Origin: Trichomonas tenax
Lineage: Eukaryota; Parabasalia; Trichomonadida; Trichomonadidae
Direction: 5' to 3'
Assembly (NCBI GenBank): GCA_023091735.1
Contig: JALKBU010000243.1
Span: 1-56,499, forward strand
Length of the DNA: 56,499 nucleotides
Below are positions 40,496 to 51,322 of the stretch, piece by piece. Both the position numbers and the translations under genes were made by a program. How positions within the stretch are numbered: position 1 is the first letter of the stretch; each line of letters begins with the position of its first letter. The notes below the pieces were generated by a model that saw nothing but the letters and a program-made list of their open reading frames with translations, had not been told where the DNA came from and ran no database searches.

Positions 40496-40504
40496 TCACT
40501 TTTC
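40496..40504 (+). promoter_or_regulatory. Initiator (Inr) of the spastizin-like gene
   Basis: TCACTTTTC fits TCA+1 Py (T/A) very well. A+1 at 40498 lies after the first in-frame ATG (40493) and 13 nt before the ATG at 40511, so transcripts should start translation at 40511. Confidence 0.6.
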
Positions 40505-40510
40505 GTAATT

Positions 40511-43500
40511 ATGGAAAGCGAAGATCGAAATTTGTGGGACGCTTTCTATCATTCAGTCTTCGGCGAGATGCCTCTCACGGAGCTTTTCGTCAGTTCTGTC
40601 GAGAAAAGTCATTTCTCACGAAAATTACACAAATATTTAATTTCGGAACCCAAAACAGCAGAAAATTTTGATAACCGATACAGGGTTCAGTCGTACCTCA
40701 AGTACTTGGGTGAGAAAATCGAAGATAATTCACGTGATATCGTTATCTCAGACTTGTCAAAATCAACAGATCAAGTTATCACACAAATACTTCCTTACAT
40801 TCTAAACAAGAAGAAACTAAACAAGTCTGATGAAGCCTTCTTACACAATATAAGCTTTTTTCTTCTTCTTTTTAGAGAAACGAATTCTGGAGCTTTTGAA
40901 ACGCTTTATCCGGAAATACAAAAGCTAATTAACGAAATAACGTTCGAAAATCTTTTCTCTATTCTTGGTCCTGACTTCTTTACTTTAATGAAAGATATTC
41001 CTGAAAAATTTTTAACGACATTTCCTATTGATGTTCATTCCATTGCTGAACTATTCAAGTCTCATTTGATAATTTCTAACGTTAAGCTTTGTGATATTTT
41101 GCAAAAACGAATTTCAAATAATTATTCATTTCCAAAGCAATTTCCTTTCATATCTGATTTATATTTCACGTGCATGAATACAGCTCTTACTAAATCAAAA
41201 TCAATTTTTGATTTATTGTCTAATTTAGCAATTGAAGACGTTGTTTCATCGAATTTCGAGAATTTGTTAACACATTTCAACGGATTTCAAAAGATTATAC
41301 CATACTACTTAGTTGCAAATCAACAATTGATTTATTCGAATTTAGAAATGTTGACACAATTTCTTTCACAAGATTATGTTCCTTCTGTCGCCACAGATTT
41401 AGTTTCACGATTCCGTAATGACCAAAGATTACTTGAAATGATATCATTCTGTAACGGAGATGATCTTGTGTTAACACCTGCTGATTTAATGGATTCTTCG
41501 CTTGTTTTTCATTTGCAGAATGTGATTGGAAATAGCGAAATTTTGGAATTTGCAGAAAACAAATATTTCTTAGTTTCTGATATTGATTCGCAGATAGATT
41601 TTGATTTCATTAGATGCTATTCAATATTCAGGAACTATTTCTCTATATTTAACTCTCCACCTGCATCGACAAAACGATATTTGGATCAAATCGTGCAATC
41701 ATTTAAAGAAATTAAAACAGAGAAAATTCGCGAAGCAATGACATTCGATTTGTTCGCTTTATTGTTCCTTAAAAAGAAAGACAAATTCGTAACAAATACA
41801 GCAATCGCGAAAGCAATACTCAAAATCATTAATTCGTATACAGAAGATAAATACATCAAAGCCGCATATTCACTTTTATGTGACAGATTTACATTTTGGA
41901 GACAAGATCCTCCATTCGAAAGTTACATGACAAGAGATCCAACAGATATATTTAGAGCTGTTGAAAACAAGAATTGGCAGCTTGCTAACGAATTAACAAC
42001 AGGAATTCCGTATTACAGAAATATCTATATTTTGTCTTGCAGCGTTGATGCGATGATTAACAACAAAACTCTTCCAGATGAATCCCAAGAATTCACGAAA
42101 TTATTAAATTTGGAAGTAGGATTTTCTACATATGCATATGATTTGCTAAAAGCTTCTGCAAAGATCTTCCCACAGTATAAATCAATCATAGAAAATCGTT
42201 CATTCAATGTTTTCGATTTACTACACAATGAAAATTGGCAAGCAATCAATGCTTTCCTTGATATATTTGATACATTAGATACATTCGATGACTTCCTTGT
42301 TACAATTGAAAAAGCGAAGAATCTTCAATCATTCATCAGAAGCATCAACTTTTATAATCGTTATTCTTCATATGAAAATGGTTTCGATTTCATTCGTGCA
42401 ATATCAAACGCTGTTAAATCCGGTAAACATGATGACGCAAATCAGATGGCAAATATCATGGGTAAAGATTTAATTGAAGTTATTTTACTTAATATCCAAT
42501 ACTTCGATATTACATGTGAATTCATTTTAAGCCAATTTTCGAGAAATCCATTAATTATGACAATCATCGCTGTCTCTGAGTTTGGAACTTCAATTCTTTC
42601 TGAACTTCCTGGAATTTCAAAGCAAGTTAAAAGTTATATGAATCAGAAAATAGAAACCGAAACGAAATATGATATCAAGAAACTCTTCGATTTGTTCCGT
42701 GAAAACTGTTTAGATTTTGAAGATTTAATTTACAACATTGATCACTTGCGCATATTAAAGGATCTTTTGTGCACAAATATTATCAATGATTCTGTTATTG
42801 CTGCACTTGATATTGTTGAATATTGTGCAAACGCAAAAGAAATCGAAGAAATCGATCAAATTAGACTCAAACATTTCAACATGAAATATGATAAATTAGA
42901 ACCGTCAGAAAAAGCCGTTCAAGCAGTTAATTCTCTTCCAAGGAAACTAGCTTTAACTATTATCAGAAAGATACAAATTGATAATGTCAAAGATGGTTTA
43001 ATTTTGATGTATGAAAACAATAAAGGAGATTCAGATTTCATCAATGAACTCCTCAAATTGTCTGAAGCTCATTGTAACATTATCAATGAATACAGAGGAA
43101 TTTATAAAGATAAGAACGAATCAAATAAGAATGATTCTATTCATATTGCATTCAGAAGTTTGCCTCCTGAATTTAAGAATCCTGTTGATCCAACTGAAGC
43201 TCAAAAGGCCCTGAAAAGTGATCCAAGTTTATTATTTTTCGTTAACAGCGAAAATAGAATCCTCTTTGACAATCAATTCATTATCGAAGTCATAGATTCA
43301 ATAAATCAATCAAAGAAGAAAGAAAAGGCAATAAATCACGTTTTAAGCTTTATTCCAATTAAAGTTATAACAGAATATATCGACGCATTGTTCGCAATGG
43401 TCATCAAAACATTTAATGTCAATGATGTCAATTCTGAAGATAGAGCATATTATGTTTTACATGATATCTTAAGATTAGCAAAATATTCTTCAATAGCGGA

Positions 43501-45085
43501 TAAAATTAATTTAGTCAATCAATTCATTGATCAAAGAATCTTCTCCATTTACCGGATTTCATATGATTTCTCTAATTTCGATTCTCCGGACTTCGGCGAT
43601 TTCTTCCTTAATCTCAGCAACGACTACGACTTATACGAAATATGCGAAGGCATTTCTTCATCATACAACATTTCAACAGATGTTTACACACTTTCTATTG
43701 CATACAAGATGATGGTGTTTGGCCTTTACAAAGATTTTAACAACTTGAACTTTACTAATTCAACAGAAGTTGAAAACTTCAAACTAAAAGGTTGGTTGAA
43801 CACCAAATCTCCGTTCCTTGATAACTCAACACTTTTTATTATCCCATTTATTCACTATTCACCATTCCCATCGCAAATTGCACAAAAATTATTGACAATG
43901 CAAGTTACTGCAGACATTCAAAAATTATCAATGAAAATCATGCATTACGTGAAAGAAATCATCAAATACGAATCAACGCCAGGTTATAAACCAAGTTTAT
44001 TCGAAGGTAAAGATAAAAACAAAGAGAAACAAGACGTTTTGAAAAGATTAATTTATGTTCTTTCAAAGTTCTCCAACACAAATGATGCTCAGTCTATATT
44101 AACAAACGGCGGCAATTTCCAACCCGCTTATCAGATATTGCACAACATAGACAGCTCTGTTGAAAAGACAAAAGTATTCATCCATTCATTCTTCCTTCCG
44201 GGAATTGCCAGAGATAAAACAATGGAGATGATGAACTTCATTAAGTCACAAGATCCAAATTTAGTCATTTGTTCAACTCTCTTTGATGCTTTAATTGATT
44301 ATGCAATGAAGAATCACTTGAATGAGTGCCTTTATTTCGTTTATTCATTTAGGAATATGCTTGAGCATCAAGCTACAGCAGCTCTTAATCTGTTCAGCAG
44401 TGCAAAGACTATGATGAGGAAGGTTGAATTAACAGGAAAAGCTTACGCATCACTTGATATGGCAATCAAATTACGCTTAAACCCAATAAATTTAGTCCCT
44501 CCATATGTTCCAACAAGCACTTCTCAATACGAACTGCGTGAGATTCTCAATGTAACGAGCATGCAAATGCAGTTCTGCCAATTTTGTTTGAGCAAAACAA
44601 TTGACGTGAAATCAGACGATATGGATTTATTCCATAATCCGCAATGTGCAGCGAAAATGGCTGCTGTTCTTAGTCTCGCAGGTCACGAGAAAGAGCTCTA
44701 TAAGCAGCTGATATCCACATTCAATGTTTCGGATTCCGATATCGAAGAAGGATATCGATCTGTTGTGAAAACTAAGAAAGTTGATGAGGTTTATGGATTT
44801 TTATCTGTTATGAAGACAAAGAATCCTGTTTTATGCACTAGAGTTATGGAATCTTACATCAAGTACCTTTGTTTTACGAAGGACTTCTTCTGGATTCCGA
44901 TGTTCATTCGTCTCGAAGATAATCCAACAAGACAAGCTCTTTTATTCATCGAATACGACCTCCTTGATGATGCAAACGCTGTTATCATGCAGAATAACTT
45001 GACTGAGTTGAACGATCTCCTAGCAATAAGAGCATCACAAACAGCCTGTCTCATGGTTATGCTTCGATTTAGAAACAATATATAA
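40511..45085 (+). CDS. Long alpha-solenoid protein, possibly spastizin (ZFYVE26)-like
   Basis: 1,524 residues from the ATG at 40511 (a 6-codon longer start at 40493 lies before the Inr). It is almost wholly helical. The last 300 residues recall the C-terminus of ZFYVE26/spastizin: a helical repeat with LNECLYFVYSFRNMLEHQATAALNLF, a linker, then QMQFCQFCLSK, a FHNPQCAAKMAAVLSLAG segment and an IEEGYRSVV block, parallel in order to the animal protein (MNTIELQLEVTRFL, LFGG..MKVEVACKVMLGG, NVEEGFGIAFRV). No FYVE finger (RxHHCR) is visible. In animals ZFYVE26 works with spatacsin and AP-5 in endosome-lysosome traffic. This assignment is from remembered resemblance and may be wrong; otherwise call it a conserved hypothetical solenoid. 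It converges with the ankyrin gene. Confidence 0.42.
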   Translation: MESEDRNLWDAFYHSVFGEMPLTELFVSSVEKSHFSRKLHKYLISEPKTAENFDNRYRVQSYLKYLGEKIEDNSRDIVISDLSKSTDQVITQILPYILNKKKLNKSDEAFLHNISFFLLLFRETNSGAFETLYPEIQKLINEITFENLFSILGPDFFTLMKDIPEKFLTTFPIDVHSIAELFKSHLIISNVKLCDILQKRISNNYSFPKQFPFISDLYFTCMNTALTKSKSIFDLLSNLAIEDVVSSNFENLLTHFNGFQKIIPYYLVANQQLIYSNLEMLTQFLSQDYVPSVATDLVSRFRNDQRLLEMISFCNGDDLVLTPADLMDSSLVFHLQNVIGNSEILEFAENKYFLVSDIDSQIDFDFIRCYSIFRNYFSIFNSPPASTKRYLDQIVQSFKEIKTEKIREAMTFDLFALLFLKKKDKFVTNTAIAKAILKIINSYTEDKYIKAAYSLLCDRFTFWRQDPPFESYMTRDPTDIFRAVENKNWQLANELTTGIPYYRNIYILSCSVDAMINNKTLPDESQEFTKLLNLEVGFSTYAYDLLKASAKIFPQYKSIIENRSFNVFDLLHNENWQAINAFLDIFDTLDTFDDFLVTIEKAKNLQSFIRSINFYNRYSSYENGFDFIRAISNAVKSGKHDDANQMANIMGKDLIEVILLNIQYFDITCEFILSQFSRNPLIMTIIAVSEFGTSILSELPGISKQVKSYMNQKIETETKYDIKKLFDLFRENCLDFEDLIYNIDHLRILKDLLCTNIINDSVIAALDIVEYCANAKEIEEIDQIRLKHFNMKYDKLEPSEKAVQAVNSLPRKLALTIIRKIQIDNVKDGLILMYENNKGDSDFINELLKLSEAHCNIINEYRGIYKDKNESNKNDSIHIAFRSLPPEFKNPVDPTEAQKALKSDPSLLFFVNSENRILFDNQFIIEVIDSINQSKKKEKAINHVLSFIPIKVITEYIDALFAMVIKTFNVNDVNSEDRAYYVLHDILRLAKYSSIADKINLVNQFIDQRIFSIYRISYDFSNFDSPDFGDFFLNLSNDYDLYEICEGISSSYNISTDVYTLSIAYKMMVFGLYKDFNNLNFTNSTEVENFKLKGWLNTKSPFLDNSTLFIIPFIHYSPFPSQIAQKLLTMQVTADIQKLSMKIMHYVKEIIKYESTPGYKPSLFEGKDKNKEKQDVLKRLIYVLSKFSNTNDAQSILTNGGNFQPAYQILHNIDSSVEKTKVFIHSFFLPGIARDKTMEMMNFIKSQDPNLVICSTLFDALIDYAMKNHLNECLYFVYSFRNMLEHQATAALNLFSSAKTMMRKVELTGKAYASLDMAIKLRLNPINLVPPYVPTSTSQYELREILNVTSMQMQFCQFCLSKTIDVKSDDMDLFHNPQCAAKMAAVLSLAGHEKELYKQLISTFNVSDSDIEEGYRSVVKTKKVDEVYGFLSVMKTKNPVLCTRVMESYIKYLCFTKDFFWIPMFIRLEDNPTRQALLFIEYDLLDDANAVIMQNNLTELNDLLAIRASQTACLMVMLRFRNNI

Positions 45086-45156
45086 ACTAAAATTTAGTTT
45101 CTAAATCCCATCTTTTGACGAGCAGTTTAATAAAAAAATGTTATTATGTTAAAATA
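45086..45156. terminator. 71-bp convergent intergenic
   Basis: TAAACTAAA follows the spastizin-like stop at once (TAAA-type poly(A) signal overlapping the stop). The ankyrin stop is 71 bp away on the other strand, so the 3' UTRs are very short or overlap. Confidence 0.4.
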
Positions 45157-46626
45157 TTAATTACCACCGAGTTTTTCGCTCAATATAGCGATTGCATCTT
45201 TAGCCTGAACTTGCTTTGCTCTCTCAAGCGGAGTGTAACCTGAGTTGTTCTTGTGGTTGATGTTGCCGTTCTTCTCGATAAGTCTTTGAAGGACTCTGCA
45301 AGCATTGAAGGAGGCTGCATATTCAAGGACTGTCTTTCCATCATTCTCCTCAACTTCTATGTCGACATTATGCTTAAGGATCTCATCAACAACCTCGATA
45401 TTATCAAACATTGAAGCCCACATCAAGTTTGTTAAGCCTTCGTCATCTTTGTTGTTAAGGTCAATTCCATCACGAATCAATTCTAAGGCAAACTGTGTTT
45501 TCTTGAACTTTATTGCGACCGTCAAAGCGTTGCAACCATAAGCATCACGATGGTTAATATCGAGGCCGTGCTTCAACAGCAAGTCAACATCTGTGTGGCA
45601 GCCTCCCTGAGCGCATAAAAAGAGAGTGGAATAGTTGGAGTATGTGAGCTGGTTTGGATCCCATCCATGATCCAAGAGAAGCTTCAAAATATCTGTGTTC
45701 CTGATATTCTTGATGTAGTCAACAACCAGGCGGCAGCTTGTGTCAGTTGGCTTATAGTTTGGATCAAAGTTTGCATCAAGCAAGATCTGAACTAACTCTG
45801 GGCAGGAGAATGTCAATGTCAGTGGGAAGAGCTCATGCTTGATTGGACGCATTGCAAGGAACTTGAAAATCATTGGGAAGTTCAAATATTTCTCGCATTC
45901 AGTCATTTCTAATTTGAGATCTGGGCATTCTTCCATGATTGACTCTGCATACAAATTTTGATGTGATATGATAGCGTTGATCAAGCAGTTCCTATTTGAT
46001 TGGATTTTATTGTTCTGGCACTCGCCGATGATTTTGCTCGATCCGCCAAGGAATGCCTGCTCATAACACTGAATTGTTATTGAAGCATTGTTTTGAAGAA
46101 GGTAATAGAAGATTTTCTCAGAACCGAAGCGGCAAGCCCAAGCGATTGGTTCTAATCTGAGATTTTCAAAATCGATTGAATTGGTAAGATCAAAGCCCTT
46201 CTGATCTTTATATGACGAGAGACCTTGAACGTCATTACGAAGAATGAAGTATAAAGGACTATCTCTTTGGAAATAATCGAATGCTCTCGTCAATGACTCT
46301 TCTCCAATTTTTTCAGCCTCGAAAATGTTGGCAAGTACTTTGGATATGCCGAATATATCTATATCAACTAAAAATTCTCCTTTCATTTTCTTCAATAAAT
46401 TATAATATCCGCGAAGATTTTTCAAATTGACCTCTGTTGCCTTGCTGATCAGGTTAACGACGAAAATTGGTCCAATTTTATGATTTTTGACCGCAGATTT
46501 GATTTCATCGAAAACTTGGTCAACTTCATTGTCGCTGAGCTGCATAATGTGCTGACCGAGGTCGACAAAGTACTGGAGCTTGTCCATGAGATTCTGAAAG
46601 AACTCAAAATCGAATTCTTCAGTCAT
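45157..46626 (-). CDS. Ankyrin-repeat protein with trichomonad DUF3447-like region
   Basis: 489 residues, ATG at 46626. The N-terminal about 140 residues are helical. A region at about 165-275 matches the trichomonad DUF3447 style: ACRFGSEKIFYYLLQNNAS, CYEQAFLGGSSKIIGEC, CLINAIISHQNLY. From about 280 to the end there are ankyrin repeats (TLFLCAQGGCHTDVDLLLKHG, NALTVAIKFKKTQFALELIRDG, TNLMWASMFDNIEVVDEILKH, TVLEYAASFNACRVLQRLIEK, TPLERAKQVQAKDAIAILSEK). This is one of the largest gene families in trichomonads. It is a protein-binding scaffold of unknown partner, with no membrane segment or signal peptide. The ankyrin repeats are regular and the frame is intact. Confidence 0.92.
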   Translation of the reverse strand: MTEEFDFEFFQNLMDKLQYFVDLGQHIMQLSDNEVDQVFDEIKSAVKNHKIGPIFVVNLISKATEVNLKNLRGYYNLLKKMKGEFLVDIDIFGISKVLANIFEAEKIGEESLTRAFDYFQRDSPLYFILRNDVQGLSSYKDQKGFDLTNSIDFENLRLEPIAWACRFGSEKIFYYLLQNNASITIQCYEQAFLGGSSKIIGECQNNKIQSNRNCLINAIISHQNLYAESIMEECPDLKLEMTECEKYLNFPMIFKFLAMRPIKHELFPLTLTFSCPELVQILLDANFDPNYKPTDTSCRLVVDYIKNIRNTDILKLLLDHGWDPNQLTYSNYSTLFLCAQGGCHTDVDLLLKHGLDINHRDAYGCNALTVAIKFKKTQFALELIRDGIDLNNKDDEGLTNLMWASMFDNIEVVDEILKHNVDIEVEENDGKTVLEYAASFNACRVLQRLIEKNGNINHKNNSGYTPLERAKQVQAKDAIAILSEKLGGN

Positions 46627-47012
46627 TATTTTAAAATGTCACCTTTCCACCATTTCTCGAAGATTTCTTTTCATGGAATTGACTTAGCTTATTATGCTGA
46701 TGCTATTTTCCTTAGATTTTTATTTCCGATTTGCATGTAAAGAAACAATTCACCTTAAATTTTTTGATAGTGGGAGAAAACATCAAAATTTGTTAAAAAA
46801 ACAACCTTTGCTTAAAATGATTACTATCAATTTTGGAGTCTAACTGTAAAGGAAAAAGGCTTTAGTTCCTTAAATTTAAAAAAAAAAGATTTGGAATTAA
46901 CATATTAAGAAGAGTTTTAGAGAGTTATGTTGCTTTATTAGCTAATAGTACATGTATGCATGATATTACACAACATTATAGCAAATTTGATTTCATATTA
47001 GTAAAATTGAAT
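46627..47012. other. Spacer, nothing seen
   Basis: 386 bp of AT-rich DNA between the ankyrin start and the TA-flanked element. No TCA initiator is visible directly before the ankyrin ATG. Confidence 0.55.
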
Positions 47013-48361
47013 TACCCAGTTTCACAATACTTTAGCCACAGGTCTAAAGCAGGGGGTGTCAGGAATTTTGATTAAAGTTTGGTTGTTCGAAACAGCGCTG
47101 GTGCGTTTTTTCCTTTTTTGAGTCACCTTTCAGTCAACAAAATTTTTAGTGTCACCATTGAATAAAAATGGTGAATGTTGAATTGCGTTGTAGTGGTTTA
47201 GTTAATGCTAAAGGTTATATATGCCATTGTTTCGACTCCTGGAAAGCTTTTTTATTTTTTTTTTCTTTTTCTTTTTGTCGAAAAAAAATATATTTTAAAT
47301 TCCATGAAATGCATTATATATAAGATATACATGGTATAGTGATGTCAAAAAATACCATATCCTGCTCATTCAGCAGGAAAATTATATATTGAAATTTATT
47401 ATTAGTTCATTTATCATACTTTTAATTGAATATCATTTCTCCATAGTTAGTGGATATTATTTATATTATTAGTTAGAATGACTCAAGTATGCTGAAAAAA
47501 ATTTCTCTGATGAAAACAAAAGATTTTCTGTTTCATGCATTTAAGATGTTGAAAATGAGATCCGAATAATGATTTGGATTTTATAATTATTACATAATGA
47601 ATGCTGAGTAAGCAAATCGTTAAAACAGACATTTTCAATTTTTTTCATTCATTTTTGAAAAACGTTCGATTAAGGAGTATTACATAGTGAAAATGTTCCA
47701 CATTACGAAAATATTTAATTTCAAATACATCCAATGAATTACATTAAAGTTTTTATAAAGATCTGATATGATAATTTATTTATATATTGCTTTAGTAGTT
47801 ATAATTAAGCAAATGATTCCTTGCATGATACTAATAACAATGAGAGAATTAAATTTACATGAATAAGTGTAATCATCATTATTTTGTGAAAATAATCAGT
47901 AAAATTTCAACGTTTTGTTGAATTTGATTGATGCTCTGTGTATAAAGGTGCTAGAATTTGCCTGTATTTTGCGATTCTGCACTCAAATATGAGGAATTAT
48001 TGTTTTTCGTGATTGAATAATTTTGGACCTAAAATTGTTAACGGTATGATAATATTTTTATTAAAGAAGTGGTTAGTGTATACAATTTATTTCGAGAACT
48101 TGAAGTCAAAATTAATGATCATCGTATGAATGTTTGAGAGATGAAGAAATTACGTAATTTATGAGCTGATTTTTTGAAGTTTATTGGTACTCATGCATTG
48201 CATGGTATGCGTTAACTCATGCGGAAAAGCCTCAGCTAGCAGTTTACATATGAGTTTGCGGTAAACAGCGTTGAACCATCCATTAAAAAATGAATCTGAC
48301 AATATGACATGTAAACACACAAAAAGGCAGAGGAGTGGATAAAGTATTGTGAAACTGGGTA
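47013..48361. mobile_element. Tc1/mariner-like element remnant (TA-flanked, short TIRs)
   Basis: The body spans 47015-48359 (1,345 bp). The left end begins CCCAGTTTCACAATAC and the right end is its reverse complement; 24 of the first 25 bases match. Both ends are directly flanked by TA (47013-47014 and 48360-48361), the target duplication expected for Tc1/mariner elements. The length is close to the about 1.3 kb of full-size mariners. No intact transposase or DDE/D block is readable; the inside is AT-rich with a T-rich tract near 47250-47280 and two hairpins near 47330-47377. Best read as an old, decayed or non-autonomous copy. Confidence 0.72.
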
Positions 48362-49819
48362 TTTTTTATTCTAACTAAAAAATGAAATTAAATAATAAAT
48401 CACATAAATCATTAGCTAATTCGAGCTATGGCATCAAGTTTTTTGAACAATCTGAGAAATACTTTTGGTATCACAGCTAGTTGAAACTCCCAATTGAGGT
48501 TCTCATAGCTTGCAATATTCTTTAATTTTTTTAAATAATTTTTATTTTTATTTTTCGAGATAAATGTTGTTTTTATTTGTTACCTATAATATGTTTTGTA
48601 AAAGCATGGATTTCTTGAAAAACAAAATTAAAATAATCAAATCAATATGTTTAAAACAACAATATATAATATTACTTTTTCCTCATATAAATAAGATTTG
48701 ATAGAAAACTGACTTTTTCTTAATGTCAAACAAATAGCATAGCCAATTTAAATCGGAATATTTAAATAATGTTAGTTTTATTACAAGATTATCATTTTGA
48801 TGTATAAATAACCGAGAATAAATCACTCAATAAATACATTATTTCTGGATTGTTGTTAGTAGTACTGACCCTTTGAAAATGATAAAACGCTCTGTTCAGT
48901 GTTTAAATACAGCGAAAACTGTCCGCTAAAATAAGGTTATCAATAATGGAGACTTTATTGCTTCATATCTCGGGATACTGTTTATACTTTTGATCCATGC
49001 ATACATTGTTCCTATATGCATATAGATGCTATGCCCAAAGTTTCAACCCAAAATGTTTTGAAAATAAAGAGTTCCACACCTTGTTTGCACCCACTGAAAT
49101 AAGCATATAAAGCAAAAAATTCCGACTGCTACATACTTATTTTGTATATCCATATCGGATTATCTTATGAAAAACCAGCTGAACATTGAATAAATTGTTG
49201 ATTTTCTATTTTTATTAACAAAACAATGTTGAGAGTTAGCAAGCTTACAGTTGGTATCTCAATTGCATAATACATTCGTAAGAGCTCACGATGAAACATT
49301 TTAATTTCTGAAAAATTTAATTCCTCATAAATAAATGATTTTTGTTGATAAAATAGATAAAACGCATTAACCAAATATGTTTTGTGTGCTTATTTTGGCA
49401 TAAATGTCCTTTACAGACATGCCACTTTTACATGCAAGTCTAGGCTTTTTTCAGCATATTTCGACCTTCTGCTTCTCAGGTAAATAATAGGAATTAGAAG
49501 ATATCTCCTATGTGTACCCCCATCCAAACAATTTAGTTGTTAGCTAACAAAGAAAATCATGAAAATACCGATCAGGTAGGGCTGTGCGAAATAAGGTTAA
49601 AATAATTCATCAGAACTCGAATTTTGCGAATTTTTTTTTTTTTTTTTTTTTTTTTTTTGAGTTAAAAAAAATATGAAATTATCAAAATATTAAAAAACTC
49701 GGACGATAGTAATACTTTTTGCTATTTAGTTAATCTATTCTGTTTTTTCTATAGTAATACATGAGCTAAGAAAGAACGATTTATTATATATTATATATTC
49801 ACACAATTATAATCAATAA
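48362..49819. other. AT-rich spacer with long poly(T)
   Basis: 1,458 bp. The only clear feature is a 28-base T run at 49631-49658. Moderately GC-richer patches at 48890-48950 and 49020-49100 give no recognisable translation. Confidence 0.5.
49631..49658. repeat. 28-nt poly(T)/poly(A) run
   Basis: An uninterrupted homopolymer, much longer than any other T run in the window. It could be a simple repeat or the A-tail of an old minus-strand retro-insertion; no retroposed body is recognisable next to it. Confidence 0.7.
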
Positions 49820-51304
49820 TTAGAACATTTTCATACATGCTGCTGCATCTTTTGTGATCGCTTCGATTCTGCCTTTGTAAGCATCGAAATTCTTCTTGAT
49901 AACTTCAAGGCGCTGTGCGTTATCCATCCTGATCCAGCTTTGGAACATTCGATCGCGGTATGTCAAGTTTCCGAATGCAGGAATAAATATGTCCATTGTC
50001 TTACGCTTCGGGAAGACTCTTCTGAATCCTCCGAGAATTGGCTGTTCTTCAACATAATCTCTGATCATTGTTAAATCGCCAAAGTTTGGATTTGCCCATC
50101 CATCGACACCACCTTTCTCGACTTCGTATGCGCGAACTTTTGTCAATGACTCGCGCCACTCTTGGTCAATCATGTCAACAGCTGGACATGGAACCTTCTT
50201 TGTTGGATCACAGTCGATGATCCGAGCCATGCGAAGGAGATCGAGTTGAAGAGGGAACTTAATTTCCTGGTCAAGTATTGAGTCAAGACCGGACATTGAA
50301 GGACTGATGTTGATCTCGATGAGATGTGGGTTCATGTCAGCGTCAAGCATAATGTCGATGCCGTACATCTCGTAAGAAGTGTGTCTGTGAGGAATCAAGT
50401 TTTCGTGGTGCTTCCTGATTTCCATCATTCCTGCGATGACTGTCATGATCGTGACGTGCTCAAGCTTCGACATAATCATGTCTGGATTGATTCCTGACTC
50501 TCTCAAATGCTTCAAGAAGAATGGAAGTGACCACTTTGAGTCTTCGATGCTTTCGACTCCTGTATCGCATCTCTTGAATCCTTCGTCTTCCTTGTTGATG
50601 GAGAAGTTCGTCAAGTGCATGTGGTCATCGTTGTAGTCGCCGTTTGGGTCGTAAGGATGAGTGCAGAACCTCGCAAGTCCGGAATGATGCATGTATATCC
50701 TGAGAGGGTTGCAGCACGTGATGAGAGCATAAAGTCTGATGTCGAACTTCCTCTTAGTGATAAGCATCGGTCTGTCGATGTATGTCTGCACGATTCCTGC
50801 TGCTGTTGGAATTGGATCTTTTTCACTTGAAACTAAGTGAATTCCGCGTCCTCTGGATGAAGCAGAAGGCTTAACAATCCATAATTTCGTCTTCTTATAC
50901 GCTTGTGCAAATTTTTCTTTTTGGTCTGGAAGTAAATATGATTTAGGATAAAAATCTGCCAATCCTGGTCCTCTCTGTGCCAATTCTATCATTCTTTTGT
51001 GCAAATGGTCCTTTCTTCCCATCAAAAAAGCGCCTGCAAAGTGATTAATTTTTTGCCAACTTGCGCATAATTGATATTCCTCGGGTTGATACTGCCTTCC
51101 CCACGAAGCGTTCCACTTCCTGCGGTCTTCTGTAACCTGAAATCCGCAATGCTTAAAGGCGCTGCGTGTGAGATTTGTTATAACCTGATTTATGTAATAA
51201 GTGATCGGATATTTCGACTTATTTTGGTGCTCGTTCGGTTTTGGAATTGTAACATATTTATACGAGAGAGGAACACTTTCGTATAACTTTATAATTTCCT
51301 CCAT
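49820..51304 (-). CDS. Tubulin tyrosine ligase-like protein, TTLL4-type (probable polyglutamylase)
   Basis: 494 residues, ATG at 51304. The family adds glutamate (or tyrosine/glycine) to tubulin tails using ATP; TTLL4 types add glutamate. The start-side block WNASWGRQYQ followed by KINHFAGAFLMGRKDHL at 85-101 matches the TTLL4/5 N-core (...QKxNHFPGSFxIGRKD). ATP-grasp elements: LWIVKPSASSRGRGI at 141-155, a KFDIRLYALIT block at 186-196, HLTNFSINK at 230-238, and YGIDIMLD...HLIEINISPSM at 314-337, which holds the Mg-binding E and N. All key residues are present, so activity is likely. Trichomonads have flagella and a large axostyle as substrates. Which amino acid is added cannot be proved by sequence. 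An Inr lies 16 nt before the ATG. Confidence 0.9.
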   Translation of the reverse strand: MEEIIKLYESVPLSYKYVTIPKPNEHQNKSKYPITYYINQVITNLTRSAFKHCGFQVTEDRRKWNASWGRQYQPEEYQLCASWQKINHFAGAFLMGRKDHLHKRMIELAQRGPGLADFYPKSYLLPDQKEKFAQAYKKTKLWIVKPSASSRGRGIHLVSSEKDPIPTAAGIVQTYIDRPMLITKRKFDIRLYALITCCNPLRIYMHHSGLARFCTHPYDPNGDYNDDHMHLTNFSINKEDEGFKRCDTGVESIEDSKWSLPFFLKHLRESGINPDMIMSKLEHVTIMTVIAGMMEIRKHHENLIPHRHTSYEMYGIDIMLDADMNPHLIEINISPSMSGLDSILDQEIKFPLQLDLLRMARIIDCDPTKKVPCPAVDMIDQEWRESLTKVRAYEVEKGGVDGWANPNFGDLTMIRDYVEEQPILGGFRRVFPKRKTMDIFIPAFGNLTYRDRMFQSWIRMDNAQRLEVIKKNFDAYKGRIEAITKDAAACMKMF

Positions 51305-51313
51305 TTTATTTTT

Positions 51314-51322
51314 GAAAAATGA
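51314..51322 (-). promoter_or_regulatory. Initiator (Inr) of the TTLL4-like gene
   Basis: The minus strand reads TCATTTTTC, a full Inr match with A+1 at 51320, giving a 15-16 nt leader to the ATG at 51304. Confidence 0.6.
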
